Shown in pieces: positions 25,300 to 38,124 of a stretch of 64,000 nt of DNA. This stretch comes from Atherinomorus stipes (lineage: Eukaryota > Chordata > Actinopteri > Atheriniformes > Atherinidae): contig JALJCO010009025.1 of NCBI GenBank assembly GCA_023101725.1, positions 62,001 through 126,000 on the forward strand, in the 5' to 3' direction. The stretch's first letter is position 1. Each line of letters starts with the position of its first letter. Position numbers and translations under genes: made by a program. The notes under the pieces are model-generated. The model made no database searches. It was not told where the DNA came from and worked only from the letters and a program-made list of their open reading frames with translations.

Positions 25300-27084
25300 T
25301 TTTTTCACTACTTTTCACTGATATTCTTTTCTTTTAGAGGAGTAGAACATCTAATTTGATCCACAAGTAAAGCAAGCATAGAAAACAAATATTATGGGCA
25401 GCTGGGTGCGTTGAACCAGAGCTCATTGTGCAGAAAGTGAAAATCTTTGTCCAATCATAGCCTGCACTTTGTTGCATGTCATCCCCTTTTCTGCCCGCTT
25501 CTTTGTCTCTTTCATTTAAATGCATTAAAAAATTTCAAATAGTATTTTCATTGGCTAAAAGGAAGAAAAATATTCATTTTTTTTATAAGTTACTTAATTG
25601 TGCCACTTCATGTTGTACAGCTCTGTAGTTTAAACTTTCATGTTGTGGCAGTAGTGCACATCACTGTTGTGTGTGGCAGCTGGTGTGGCAGAGCACACTT
25701 TAAACTATGAGGACAGCAAAACATGCAGTTTTAAGCAGATGGTATGTCATCCCCTAAACTAATCTTTCATAAATATACAAAAAGAATCAAGGTGAAATTC
25801 CAAAATCCACAAGTGCCCATAATTATTTATTATTTGTGGGTGAGAGAGTCTGCATCAAAGACTGGAAACAAAGGAGGAGAGAAAATCTGCAACAACCCAG
25901 CCATTTCGATTACAGTTAATACATTTGATAGTTTTTCTTTTATTTGACTCAAAGTTGTTTTTCCAAGCACTGATAACACCCCCAAATCTGGTCTGTTCAC
26001 TAGTAAACCATTTGTTTTCCCTTTGTCCCAATAAATCAATTCCCATATGCCTTAAAATGGCATACGTGTAATTCTGCATGCCTGGAATCTACAACTATGA
26101 AAATGAGCTCAATCTTGTCATGCATGAACCATCCATACTGATCCTTTGCTACAGTGCATTTCCACACCACAAATGGTCAGCCATGATGTTGTCGGCCAGT
26201 CTCATTCACAATTGCATATTAATAACAACATGTGAACAGGGAAATAAAATTTAAAAAATCCTTCTTTTAATTCTTTTTTTGTGCATTTGTGCTCCCGTCC
26301 TTTCTCTCCTCATCTCCCTCCAGCTTATGTTCTGAGAAAAAAATGTGCTAAAATGTTGATTATAATAACATGATAAAAAAAAGAGTTTTGTAACCCTGCA
26401 GACTTTTACATGCACAATGATATAACATTAAAAACGGGGGCGAATATCATACGCTAAGTGCCCTTTTAGTTTTTTTGTGAGGCACACAAATGCAATGCTT
26501 TTAACATTGCAGTACTTTGGTTCATATCACCAAGAAATGTCGCTTTTGTGATTAAAACTTAAAACTGTATTTATGCAGACTTCCAGCTCCAGTAGCCAAT
26601 AATGGTTGCAGCTGTTTTTGTAAGTGTAATGTGAGATAAAAGGAAACAGTAGATATGTTATGACCCACATGTTGCTATCACTATGACTGTTTTTAGGTAA
26701 ATGAGGGTCTGATAAGCAAAAACAGTAGGGACATATTAAGGGGTGTACAAATGCTACCATCTGGTGGGTGATGGGATCCATGTGAAACAAAGAAAACATG
26801 AAAAACAAGAAAAAACAATGTACTTGTGTTAAATTGTAAAAACACAGTTGTAAGTTAGCTACTTTACTTAAATCCGAATCTACATGGCACCATTTCATTG
26901 GTTTATGCAGACCAGAAAGAGTCCTCTGCAAGCGTAACGTCTGATTGGACGAGAGAGGAGACCAGTAACATTTGGACACACACACTCTAGCTGAGATAAA
27001 TGAACGCACTTTTATTGACACATGTACTAAAGGTTTCCCACACCTGTGTGGACGTGCCAGCACAGCTCACACAGAAACGCAGAC
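25300..27084. other. Spacer percc1 to pdia2, with pdia2 promoter region
   Basis: Mostly AT-rich with no recognisable gene or transposon. An inverted CCAAT box (ATTGG, 26944-26948) lies about 140 bases before the pdia2 start, a usual place for ER chaperone genes. I do not see the full ER-stress element (CCAAT-N9-CCACG) or a TATA box. Confidence 0.4.
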
Positions 27085-30000
27085 ATGAGGACCCACAGAC
27101 TTCTGTCCGTAACTCTGCTGGCCCTGCTGCTGGGGGCCTCCTGCGTCCAGGCCAACGACTCCGGCGAGGACGCCGAACATCACACTGACTCAAAAGAAGA
27201 TGCATCACAGGAGACAACAGAGGACACCTCAGGAGAGGAGAGTGAAGACACGCCAAAGAAGGAGAAAACAACAGAGATAGAAGAGGAGAAGGATGTCATG
27301 GTTCTCCACATCAACAACTTTGACAGAGCTCTCAGCGAGAACAAATATTTATTGGTTGAATTCTGTAAGTATTCAATTGATAAGAAGTGGAGTATTATGA
27401 ATGAACAACTTTTTATGAATAGTGCTCAACACTCTAAAAAAATATTTGTGTTATGTGAGACAATATATTTTAGATTTGTGCAGCTTTTTACCAAATTCAC
27501 ACAAGTAAGGACATATGTTGATCTAAAAGGGATTGCCACTAAGATTTTGAATTAGAAAGTGTCAAAAGTCACTTATTTTTCTTAAATATGTAAAAATGTC
27601 ATTTTGAAATTGCCAAACTAAAATGTTAATTAATCGTGTTTCTTTTAAATGCTTAAATGTTCATATTTTTTTTAAAAAGATGGTAAAAATGCAGGAGGAT
27701 TGTTAAAAATCACCTAATGCTCCAGGAATATCTGACTCAGTGGGCTATGTATTTCGATCAAATTTTAAACATAAACTTTATTTTCCACCTGAACTTTCTC
27801 TAAAAAGTGAGGAGGCATTTTCATTCAAACGGGCAAACTTGCAAACACGTGGTCTATCCTGTCCAGATGCTGTCCTGCTGCAACTCTCCCACAGATGAGC
27901 TCATTGCAAAAGGACAGGTCATGACAAAAAAAAAAGAGCAGAGAGGATGAAAGCTTAACCTCAACTGCCACTCCTGCTATCAGCAGCTTATTTCCATGTG
28001 TATCTGGACTCGAGCTGCTGATAGCAGTAGACTGAAGGCCTCCTCCGAATAGCATCCATGGTTGTAGAGACTGGAAAACTATGTGTGCTTGTGTGCAGAT
28101 GCTCCTTGGTGTGGCCATTGTAGACAGCTGGAGCCGGTTTATGCTGAGGCTGCTGAGAAGCTGAAGAAAGAGGAACCAGCGATGCGTTTGGCCAAAGTGG
28201 ACGCCACAGAGGAGAAAGAGCTGGGTGATGAGTTTGATGTCGGGAGCTTTCCCACTCTGAAAATGTTCATTGATGGAGATCGCAAGCAGCCCATTGACTA
28301 CACTGGTAAGCGGGCAGAATGCATCCATTTAGATATGGAAAAGAGAAACTAGTGGTAAACTGAACAGCTGATGCATATTTACTTGTTTACCTTTGACTTG
28401 TGTGATTTTATATTTTTATTTGATGAAAGACGTATGCTTGAAATATAAAAGGATTTTTCTCTCGGTAACTTTCTTGAATCCACAAGCATCCCCAAAATAT
28501 TCTGCACAAGTCAGGCCTGTTCCTGCTGTTTGCACATGCACAATGTTTTGTTGACTGATAAGAGGTTGCAGTCAAAACGCTTTATTAGTGACCACAGGGT
28601 GATAAGAAGCTTGAAGTTACAGTATCAATTTCAGTGTCACTCTGTAATCTGGCATGAGAAGCAGAAAACATGTAAATATGAGCAGCTTTATACAGAATTT
28701 GGCTAAAATAACATTCAACAGATGTGATAGTAGGGAGTAGAAGCATCCCTTATCTAACCGTCAAACTAAAAATTTGATCTTTGTATCAGCCTTTTAACAT
28801 ATTTTGTGTCAGATCATAACTGGGGAATGTTTTCTTTTTTTCCAACTTTAACATTAGGTTTGTAATTTTTTTTTTTTTCCCCTGATTTCTACATTTTGAA
28901 GGTAAGAGATCAGTGGTGGGAATCATCCAGTGGATGAAACGTCGTGCAGGTCCCGGTGCTCCAGATCTCAACTCTGCAGATTCTGCAGCTCAGTTCATCA
29001 AAGCCCATAACATCACTGTTATAGGATTTTTTGATGTATGTATATTACTTCTGTCATATCGTGTCATATTGTATGATAGTAGCACATTTTAACGTTCCTT
29101 TGTTGTATCACTTTTGTTCCTCTTTGCAGAGTCTGGAAAGTGAAGCAGCCAAGGAATTTAAGGAAGTTGCTTTTGATGTGACTGACATAGAGTTTGCAGT
29201 TACAGCAACTCCGGAAGTTTTCCAGAAGTATGAAGTGAAAGCCGATTCAGTGGTTCTCTTCAAGAAGGTATGACGATTAACTTCGAAGCCCACTGAGGAG
29301 TCCACTGTTAAACTGAGTCCTAGCAGATGGTGTTAGTTTTGCAGCCAATTATCACTTATCAGTGCATTATGTTTCTGTCTGAATGTCCAAATATGATGAG
29401 AAAAAGGCTATTTTAATGAGGGTTTTGATTTTGATTGCTTAAATGATTAAATATAAGGAAAAAATAAATGCACAAAAATCCAGGCTGCTCCAAAAACCAC
29501 CATGGAAATAAGTCATGCTCAAATTTGATAGGGTTTTCACAAGAGTTACAGATATATTCCAAATAACTGCTGGCATTAGAGTGAGAAAATGTATTGTTAT
29601 TTGACTCCAGAAACAAAGTAGACATAAAGAGAAAAAAAATCTTTCCAAAATAGAGACCGCAAATGCAGAAAAACAGAAGCAAAAAAGATGCACGTTCACA
29701 TCGCAAGTTAAAACTTAAGTATATCAGGTTTAAACTTCAGATAGTTGTGTTTTTGTAACATCCATTTTTATGTTCGTATCACATATAAGGGCTGACCTAT
29801 TGTATATATGGGGAAGGCTTTAATAAAACAGCAATATGGACTTTAGAAAAATAAAAACCTGTGATGCAGCATCATCCACTGATCTGATGGGCTGAAACCA
29901 GCAACTGTTACCACTGTTTTACCAGATAAGGGGTTGATGCAATGAAATTTTTTTTTTTTTTCAGCTTAAAACTAGCATAGATCAGTAGTTTTAAAGTCTG

Positions 30001-33000
30001 AAACAAATGTTTTTTTTTGTGTGTACAAGTTTGATGATGGAAGAGCAGACTTTGTGCTGTCAGAAGACGGAAAGCTGGACAAACAAAACTTGACTGTCTT
30101 CATCAAGGAAAACAGCCTGGAGCTCATCATCCCCTTCAGCCAGGAGGTAACACATACATTCCCAAAACAGGATTAGAGAAAATAATATCACAATCTGGAA
30201 GTTGCATTGTATGATTTTCTGCATCTGTGTGGGTTTCCAGGTAGCAGACAAGATCTTCACCTCTCGCATCACCTTGCACAGCCTGCTGTTCATCAACTCC
30301 ACCGTTAAGAGTCAAATAAATCTGCTGGATGAGTCCAGAGCTGTAGCCAAAGAGTTTAAGGGAAAGGTAATGACATGCGTGTTTGTTTTGACATGTTCTG
30401 CCTCTACCTTTTGCAGATGCACCAAGTGTGTTCTCTGCAGTTTCAGTAACACAACTCTGTGTGTGTCTTCTGCAGATGCTGTTCATTATGATCGACGTGA
30501 CGTCAGCCCTGTCACATGTACTGAAATACTTTGGCGTGTCTGAGAATGATGCGCCTACAGCTCGTATCATCAACATGGAGACACAGAAGAAGTTCAGCAT
30601 TGCCTCTGAAGATCTGACATCAAATTCACTGCGGCAGTTGTGTCAGGAGGTCGTGGATGGGACTGCAAAGGTAGCACAGATTAATGTTTGTTTTATATCA
30701 TGTTGCACAGCAGCATTAACTACAGTAACCTGTCTGTGCTGCAGCCATACTATCGGTCTGAGGAGATCCCAGAAGACTGGAACAAAGGACCAGTTAAAGT
30801 CCTGGTGGGCAAGAATTTTGAGTCTGTTGCTCTGGACCCCACTAAAAATGTCTTTGTGGAGTTTTGTAAGTCAGACCTCACTCTACCTCTTAAAAGTACA
30901 CTTAAAAAAATGTATAATGAAGTTGAAAGGTAAACTACACAAAATGGCAACCTTTTGTAGTCATATTAGATCTGTATAGTCACTTATCTCAAGGTGCCAC
31001 GGCCTTCACCCTGATTGGAGCCCCTCAAATGATTGAACTAATCTTGTTTGTTGACTTGACATTTTTTCTGTTTTGATATCTAACTGTCATTTTCTATACC
31101 GCTTCATGTTCATAAGCAGTATAAAAAATGAGTGAATGCTGTGCAGTCCTGTCAGAGCATCTACCGAGCAATTACATGTTTACAGATTAATTAAAGTTTA
31201 AAATATGTTATTACATTTGAAATACTATGATGAATTATTAACGTTAAAATGATATCTACAATTCATTAACTTTTTATAAATCACTGTTAAGAATAATGTT
31301 AGTTGATATTATAGCCTGTAGAACAAATTAACCTAATCACCTCCTCTCAGTGTAACACCAGTAATGACCAGTAGATGCTGGCTCCACACCATTTCAGGCT
31401 TCATTTATAAGTTTTTGTGTCCCCATTTCAAGTATGGGGAAATCTGTTCTTCGAGGGCTCTACTCCTGCAGGTTTAAGATGTTTCCCCTCATAAAAACCT
31501 GATTCAAATTAAATGTCTCTACTCAACAGCTTGTGGTCAAGTTCTGCCTCCGAGCATGTTGACCTGTTAATCTGATTCAGGTGTGCTGGAGCAGGAAACA
31601 TCCAAAACCTGCAGGACTGTGGCCCACAATGACCGACTTTCAACTCCTATTTTGACTCTACCATTTTATGTCACAACAATAATAATAATAATAATAATAA
31701 ATGTATGTATTTATAGAGCACTTCTCACAGATGCAGAATCGCAAAGTGCTTTACAAAACAGCACAAATAAAACTTACAGAGTAACAGGATAAAAGATGAT
31801 AAAATTGCTTAATTAACATAAGCAACAACACAATACAAGATCAAATACAATGTATGATAAAAGAGAATAAAATGATTAAGACTAACATTTCAATCAAATA
31901 TGGCTTCTTCTGGATCCATGATATCAAAAAGATGGTGATCGTTTATAACGGGTGGCCATGTTTGGTCATCGAGAGCTACAATCCTTCAACTTTTAGATCC
32001 ACCCCTTCTCCAACACACCTGAATCAAATGGCTGAATTACGTCATGTGCAGCTCATTCAGCTTTGCAGCGGCCTGATAACGAGCCATTCATTTGATTCAG
32101 GTGTGTTGGAGAAAGAAGGGATCTAAAAGTTGGAGGATTGTGGCTCTCGAACTTGGCCACGCCTGCTTTATAACCACGGCTGCACACAGTCAGTCCTTAA
32201 GAGCCACCACTTTTAGAGCGTACCTTCTCCAACAGACCTGAATCAAATGAGTGGCTCGTCACCAGGCCTCTGCAGAGCTGACTAACAGAGGTAATTCAGC
32301 CATTTGATTCAGGTGTGTTGGAGAAAGTTTGCTTTAAAGGCTGCAGGATAGTAGTTCTTGAGGAATGGATGCGTGCACCCCTGTTTATAACAGTACACTC
32401 CACCCGTTATTTATTTATTTTCCGTGGATAGCATGAGGGCTCTGAATGCAGTCCAATGGTATACATGAATTTAATCATCCCCAAAAACCGATGGATCTTT
32501 TACTCATCTGATATTGCTAACATTTAATTCTTCAGACTTTCCTCTTTGTGATGTGAACAAGTGAAAGAAAATAGAAATATTCTACAGTGCATCATACATT
32601 TGTGAAGTGTATTCATAGATAAAGGTTTGTTATTATTTACTACAGCCTAGGTTCAAGTTTAATAATTGTTTTTCTGTTTTTTATCATTTTTTCTGTGCTT
32701 GTAAATAAATTAACTGATAAAACATTTGTAGAACAAATGATCATTTCACTTCTGTTTAACGTTTTTGGCCTGAGCTGCAAGCTTGTTTAAACCTCTTTAA
32801 TTCTATGACAGTGGTATTTTTATTGTGCCATTCATCCTCTAGTTTTCCACAGTCTCTAATCATGATAATCTGTTTTCTTTTTTTTCTCAGAATTTTCAGG
32901 CACAAAAAAAAAAAAAAAAAAAAAAGCTATTTATGTTGACATAATTATTCAAAAAGAAGGTAACCCTGTGAGGTCTGCAGATGCCCTCGTTCACTGATGC

Positions 33001-33572
33001 TGTGTGTGCAGATGCTCCTTGGTGTGGACACTGCAAGGAACTGGCTCCCATCTGGGAGCAGCTGGGTGAGAAATACGCAGACCACGATGACATCATAATA
33101 GCCAAGATGGATGCTACGGCAAACGAAGTGGAGTCTCTTACAATTGATGGGTTTCCAACGCTCAAATATTTCCCAGCTGATGGCAAAGAGGTAGTAATAC
33201 AAAAACACAAAATACACACAAACGCCAGAGAAGTTAGATTGTAGGAAGTTTTTTTGTTTTTCCTTTTTTTTTCCCTCTTAGGTTATAAACTACACCGGGA
33301 AAAGAGATCTGGAGACGTTTTCTAAGTTCCTGGATGATGGAGGAGTATTGCCAAAGGAGGAAAGTGTTGAAGATGATGATGACGAAGATGATGATGAAGA
33401 GGAAGAGGGTGGTGAGAAGGAGGAGAACAGCAAGGTTTGTTTCTAATGCTACTTAAACATTCTTCCCTCAATGAAAACTTGACTGAAAGCTTTCACTATT
33501 ATCCTCTTGTTTCAGGAGACAGACGACGACTCAGAGTCGCCAACAAACCAAACGTCCAAAGACGAGCTGTAA
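27085..33572 (+). CDS. pdia2: Protein disulfide isomerase A2 (PDIp type), complete, 11 exons
   Basis: ER enzyme that forms, breaks and rearranges disulfides in secreted proteins. Exons: 27085-27364, 28099-28305, 28902-29035, 29130-29267, 30030-30146, 30241-30366, 30476-30670, 30745-30865, 33012-33190, 33282-33434, 33516-33572; 568 residues. Signal peptide 1-23 ([10 protein letters not shown] core), acidic linker about 25-66, then a-b-b'-a' thioredoxin domains. Active sites are WCGHC at residues 97-101 and 443-447, with cis-Pro motifs SFPTLK and GFPTLK. The C-terminus is an Asp/Glu tract and KDEL. Both active-site exons start inside the YAPWCGHC motif. [15 protein letters not shown] in the last domain and the acidic N-terminal linker point to PDIA2 rather than P4HB. 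The second ATG (27085) is chosen because it opens directly on the signal peptide. Intron 8 is swollen by MITEs. Confidence 0.9.
31440..31632. repeat. Palindromic MITE, 'CACACCTGATT' family, copy 2
   Basis: Left arm CCTGCAGGTTTAAGATG and right arm CATCCAAAACCTGCAGG are inverted around CTGATTCAAATTAAATG / ATCTGATTCAGGTGTG. In pdia2 intron 8. Confidence 0.7.
31672..31860. repeat. Interspersed repeat fragment with AAT microsatellite
   Basis: An (AAT)n tract is followed by ATTTATAGAGCACTTCTCA and CGCAAAGTGCTTTACAAA, phrases common in a fish repeat of the LINE/SINE tail kind. Boundaries are uncertain. Confidence 0.4.
31951..32166. repeat. Palindromic MITE, 'CACACCTGATT' family, copy 3
   Basis: The best preserved palindrome of the set: GGCCATGTTTGGTCATCGAG at the left faces CTCGAACTTGGCCACGCC at the right, and CTTTTAGATCC faces GGATCTAAAAG. 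Confidence 0.75.
32191..32368. repeat. Palindromic MITE, 'CACACCTGATT' family, copy 4
   Basis: CTTCTCCAACAGACCTGAATC faces GATTCAGGTGTGTTGGAG. It starts only 24 bases after copy 3, so the two are nearly tandem. Confidence 0.7.
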
Positions 33573-33621
33573 TCACACTTAACAGCAAATTAAGATCAAA
33601 CTAACATCTTCCAGTTTTCTT

Positions 33622-33627
33622 AATAAA
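33622..33627 (+). terminator. Polyadenylation signal of pdia2
   Basis: AATAAA 50 bases after the stop codon; the only clear hexamer nearby. Confidence 0.6.
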
Positions 33628-33909
33628 AAGTGAAAGCTAAAACTGTTGTATGGTCGTGACTATTATGAACAGATTTTCGACACCTTTCCTGTACATAGAT
33701 CGTTAGATCGTTAGATCGTCTCTTGATGCAGCTTAACACGCTGATAGCTTTAAGTTAAACATGAAAAAGCACATTATACATAATGTTGATGTTTAATAAT
33801 GTTTTTTGTTTGTGTGTTTGTTTTCAAAAGACTTTAAATATTATAATGTTAAGCCTGATAAGACCTAAATGAAGTGAATTTTCGTTCATTTAATGAGAAT
33901 TAATGGAGC

Positions 33910-33937
33910 GGGGGGGGGGGGGGGGGGGGGGGGGGGG
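33910..33937. repeat. Homopolymer of 28 G
   Basis: An uninterrupted G-run just downstream of pdia2. It could form G-quadruplex structures and is also a typical place for sequencing or assembly length error. Confidence 0.85.
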
Positions 33938-34380
33938 CTGTGAAAGAACGAGCAGAAATAAGTAAATCAAATATTAAATTCCTAAATAACTTCAATGAGC
34001 AGTGCTGAATATAATACATCTGTAAAAGGGGGAGCTTTGTAGCATTTTCTGAGAAAAAATATAGGTGTGTGATTTTGCATCTTATAGAGTCAAGGTGGTC
34101 TGACGGTAGTTTAATCTTCACCCGAGTCAGTCTGTTTTTCTCTCCCTGATTTTAGTTAGATTATAATAATTATTAAATAGATTATTATTATTTATTAGAT
34201 TATAATATTTCAGATTGTAGTGTCCGTGACTGTGTCAACGATGCCTCTGAGCAAATTCAAACTGTCATGGTAACACATCAAACACGGATACGGGCTGGCT
34301 GTTGAAAAAAAATGGAAATTAAATTAAATAACTGCTTACTTTAGCAAAATTGAAGTACATACATGTGATAATAATAATAA

Positions 34381-34525
34381 TTTTACTTTATTAATCCTAA
34401 AGCCATCCCCAGATTAACCAGAGAGCAGTTGGCTGCCAGTTATAGCGCCTGGGTAGCAGTTGGTGGGGGTTGCGGACCTTGCTCAAGGGCCCAACGTGGC
34501 TCACCTGAGTATAAGAATACAATGA
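34381..34525. repeat. Fragment of a fish LINE/SINE-type repeat
   Basis: TTTACTTTATTAATCC and CCTTGCTCAAGGGCCCAACG are phrases of a widespread fish repeat tail. The remaining spacer from 34526 to 36665 shows no gene or defined element. Confidence 0.4.
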
Positions 34526-36665
34526 TTTTCCAAAACAAGAATAGTCAGTCTGAGATTTATTTCAGAAACCACAGCAAGTTTTAAAGCAAACCACTGTGAG
34601 GAATTTGTTGCCTTCTCTGTTAGTCACAGTTTTGCTCTCCTTGTTGTTCATGCTATACAAAAATGTCCCAATCCCAGTTGTGAAATTGGAAATGAGACAC
34701 TCTTGTGTCATCCTCACAGGCTCTTTATAACACTAATTTTTTCATGTAGAAAAATCTGCAACAGGAATCTTAACTGCACCATTTTTTGTTCTCTTTCAAA
34801 ATAAGTTGGATTTAGATCAATTTGCCGGGTTTATATTTAGTTTTATGGTAGAAGCTGAAAAGAAATACTTGCTTTAAGTGTTTATCTGTCACTTTTGTCA
34901 AATTAAAAGAATTTTTTTTCACCACAGGTGCTTTGCTAACATGACCAGAATACACAGTAATGATATGATAATACTTGGAGTCACAGTGATTGTTTGTTTA
35001 AATGTCAATACAGATGTTTCTTTTAGGTTCATAGCTGAATCTAACGTACTGATTTCCAAACTGTATTTCACTTACAAGCCTTGCACCGAGATTGTGAGGT
35101 TGTGTTGGGTCATACAGCGTGATCTTTATCAGTGTGTGATGTGTCTGACACAGCTGCTCTGAAATGTTACTGTAGTTACTTTTAAAAAATCAGCAATTGT
35201 TTGGTTTATCAGACACGTCATCACAATTATTCCCATCACAAAATGACACCATCACTCTGTAAGTGTTGTTGCAGCAATAGTCCAAATATCACAGAGAAAA
35301 CTTTTAAAACTGAAAGGAAATAAATATTCAGATAGAAGCTGGAACATGTACAGTATTTACATGAATCGCAGGATGAAACTATTAAGGGATGCCGGTAATG
35401 TGGATGACTGTGCACCAGGAGGGACTGGGAACTGGGAGGGCTGGTTTTAATGAGTGATGAGTAAAATATTTGTAATTCCAGAGCAGAACAGGTTCAGCAG
35501 GCTGTGATGTCACAGCTTTGGTAAACTGTGCGTGCTTCCTCTTGCCAGCTACGCTTCCTCCTTTGTCCAGGTAGGACCATGGCTCTTATAAATCACATAT
35601 TAAACTGTGTAATTAGTGGGTAAGGACTCCCCACTGTTAGGCGGTGGTATTTGGAGAGTATGTTTTTATAGAGAGGGCAGGTCTGAGCCTGTTTGGATCA
35701 GACACAAAGACTTGGATGTGTTTTGTTTTTATAGAGTACCATGTGAGCTGGACCTATTGGGCTTCATTCAGCAGGTGTATTTCAGGAAACAGACAGAATA
35801 TCTAATTTGTTCCGTAAGAAGTTTAATGCTCGTGTGTTTTGATTTGTATTTTGCTTGAAACCAGCGGTGCTTCTGGTGAGAGTTAAGACTCGTAAATACT
35901 CGTGATCCCAAACATGACATTGCATTGTTTAGCAGCCTGAGGGAGGAGAAAGTTCCTCCACAGCTGAAACAGAGCTGTGGATTCATCGGCTACGCTGTGA
36001 TGACATCACACAACTCCCGGAACAAAGAGCTGAACATTTAAAGTACCCACTGTATTTACAGCTGACTCATTATTTTCATGATCAACATACACACGAAGGT
36101 AGATTAAACACTGCTACAACTTAAAGTAGTTAAAACTTCCCTGTGGATTAATTCAGATAGTCGTTAAATAGATTAAGGAAAAGAATGTCAACAGTACTTC
36201 TGGCCTGATGGCAGCTGGGAAAGGCTGCAGCCCTTCTGCAACCCTGAGCTGCATTAAGTGAGTTACAATATAATTAGAAGGATGGATGAAGAGAACAGTG
36301 GCCAAAAAATGAGCAGGAAAATTATTTTTGTGTGTTTTATTTAGTTTATTTGCAGTCAATTACATTATCTGTACAGATAGTGACACCATCATTGCAGCCA
36401 TTCACAGTGCAAACAAACTAAAGAAGTCAGTCAGTAACAAACTGTTTCTTCTCATGGTGGCTGCTTTTCCTTTTCAAGATACTTCTTTAAAAAAAGAAAA
36501 CATTTTGGCTGTGTTTTATTATCTGGTTTTAGGGCCACTGATTATTGTTTTTGTCATTTTGGCTTTATTAGCAGAGAGAAAATACAGAAAGTGTGGTGAC
36601 ACACAGGAGAGAGTTGTGAAACTCTACATCATTAGAATGCCATGTTTGTATAAATCTGAACTTTA

Positions 36666-37712
36666 CAGTTTTTCTCAGTTGCTAAAACACTAAATCTCAT
36701 TCTCAAAGCCAATTTTTCAGAAGCCTAAACCGAGTTATCAAATCGGTCCTCTTGTGATCAAAACCGAAAGCACCTATCACATCATTAGACACTGTTTGCA
36801 AACACATTTGCATTGTGATGCACTTGCTGTGCAAAATGGTGAACACATGTTGCACACTTTGATCACAACTAAGACACAGTTGTCAGCAGGTAAACACAGT
36901 GACTCAAAACTAATTTCACCTTTGGCTGATGATGAGGGAACCAATATAAGTCAGTTGAGGAAGCTGTGGGAGGTCAAGATTTTGCGATGGATAGAGGAAA
37001 TCAGAGAGGAAGAGTACGCATAAGAGGTGGTCAAGGGTGAGGACATAAGGGGACAAAATCAGGTCTGACGCAGAGCCTTCATTTCAGGTGAAATCTGTGC
37101 AACTGTGATCTGCCATGTTACAGTTTTACCTCCACCAAGGAGGTTATGTTTTTGGTAGCATTGGTTTGTTTATCTGTCTGTCAGCAACTTTACGGAAAAA
37201 GTTCTGGAGGGATTGACCTGAAATTTTCACCAGTCATGAGCCTCAGCCCAAGAACAAACCCATTACATTTTGGTGGTGATTCAGATCACCTTCTGGATCC
37301 AGGATTTTTTTGAAGGATTCTTTATCATTGCGAGTTCTGCTTGGCAGAGGTCTGCGCTCTAGTACTTTATGTTATGAGTTCTCTGTGTTGTGACATGATG
37401 CATTTGGCCTGATGTAAATAAAAAAAACATACATTTTGACAGAATGATGTTCTGAGAACTCTGTTTTCCTTTTTTCCTTCTAGTGTTTCCTGATTGCTCT
37501 GTAGTGTTCTACATTTTGCTGTGCTTGGGGCATGATTTGACAATAGTGTCTCTTTTTGAGGCCAGGTGATGCTGTTTTGAGTCAGTAACTTCCTTTTGCA
37601 GCAAGAAGCAGAGGTTTTGGGAAAGTAGTTTGAGTTTGGGGTTTAGTGTTTAAAGTTGTGAAAAACTGAGGGGACATTTCAAAAATTGTGTTTTAGCAAT
37701 TGAGAAAAACTG
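36666..37712. mobile_element. Tc1/mariner-type element relic, 1.05 kb
   Basis: The left end CAGTTTTTCTCAGTTGCTAA and right end TTAGCAATTGAGAAAAACTG are inverted copies with one mismatch, with TA directly outside both. The interior keeps only fragments of an ORF (36754-37023) and no intact transposase. A second repeat at 37127-37364 is inserted in it. Confidence 0.7.
37127..37364 (+). repeat. 'CCTCCRCCAAGGAGG' interspersed repeat nested in the mariner-type relic
   Basis: It starts ACCTCCACCAAGGAGGTTATG and ends GCAGAGGTCTGCGCTCTAGTA, the two conserved ends of a widespread vertebrate repeat without coding capacity. Nesting shows it inserted after the host element. Confidence 0.55.
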
Positions 37713-37900
37713 TAATAGCAGCTGCATCAAAGTTTAGTTGATCAAAACTGCTGTTCTGTCTTTTATTTCAAGATTTACAATTAAATCCAGTCAAATGCTA
37801 CAACCTTGAGTCAGAAGCTGTGGCTCACAGTTTTGGATCCACCCCAAAGACAAACTCATTCCTTTTTTTTTTAACTTTAAGAAGAATTACAAAATCTATT

Positions 37901-38050
<150 letters not shown>

Positions 38051-38124
38051 ATTTCACTAAAAAGTCCCAAAGCTGCTACTCAGACTAACTGCTTTTATCT
38101 AGCTCTCAGTCTGTCCTCCTGTTA

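Noticed and set aside
26527..27063. 178-codon minus-strand ORF upstream of pdia2
   Set aside because: Overlaps the pdia2 promoter and first exon region, lacks family motifs, and is low-complexity Phe/His/Ser-rich; most likely chance.
27046..27084. Upstream in-frame ATG for pdia2
   Set aside because: It would add 13 polar residues before the signal peptide; the next ATG opens directly on the hydrophobic signal.
27085..33572. P4HB (PDIA1) as identity
   Set aside because: KDEL alone fits P4HB, but the acidic N-terminal linker, the [12 protein letters not shown] segment and the 16p-type neighbours fit PDIA2 better.
36328..36693. 121-codon ORF with one hydrophobic segment
   Set aside because: Its end runs into the mariner-type terminal repeat, and I see no splice context or family motif.
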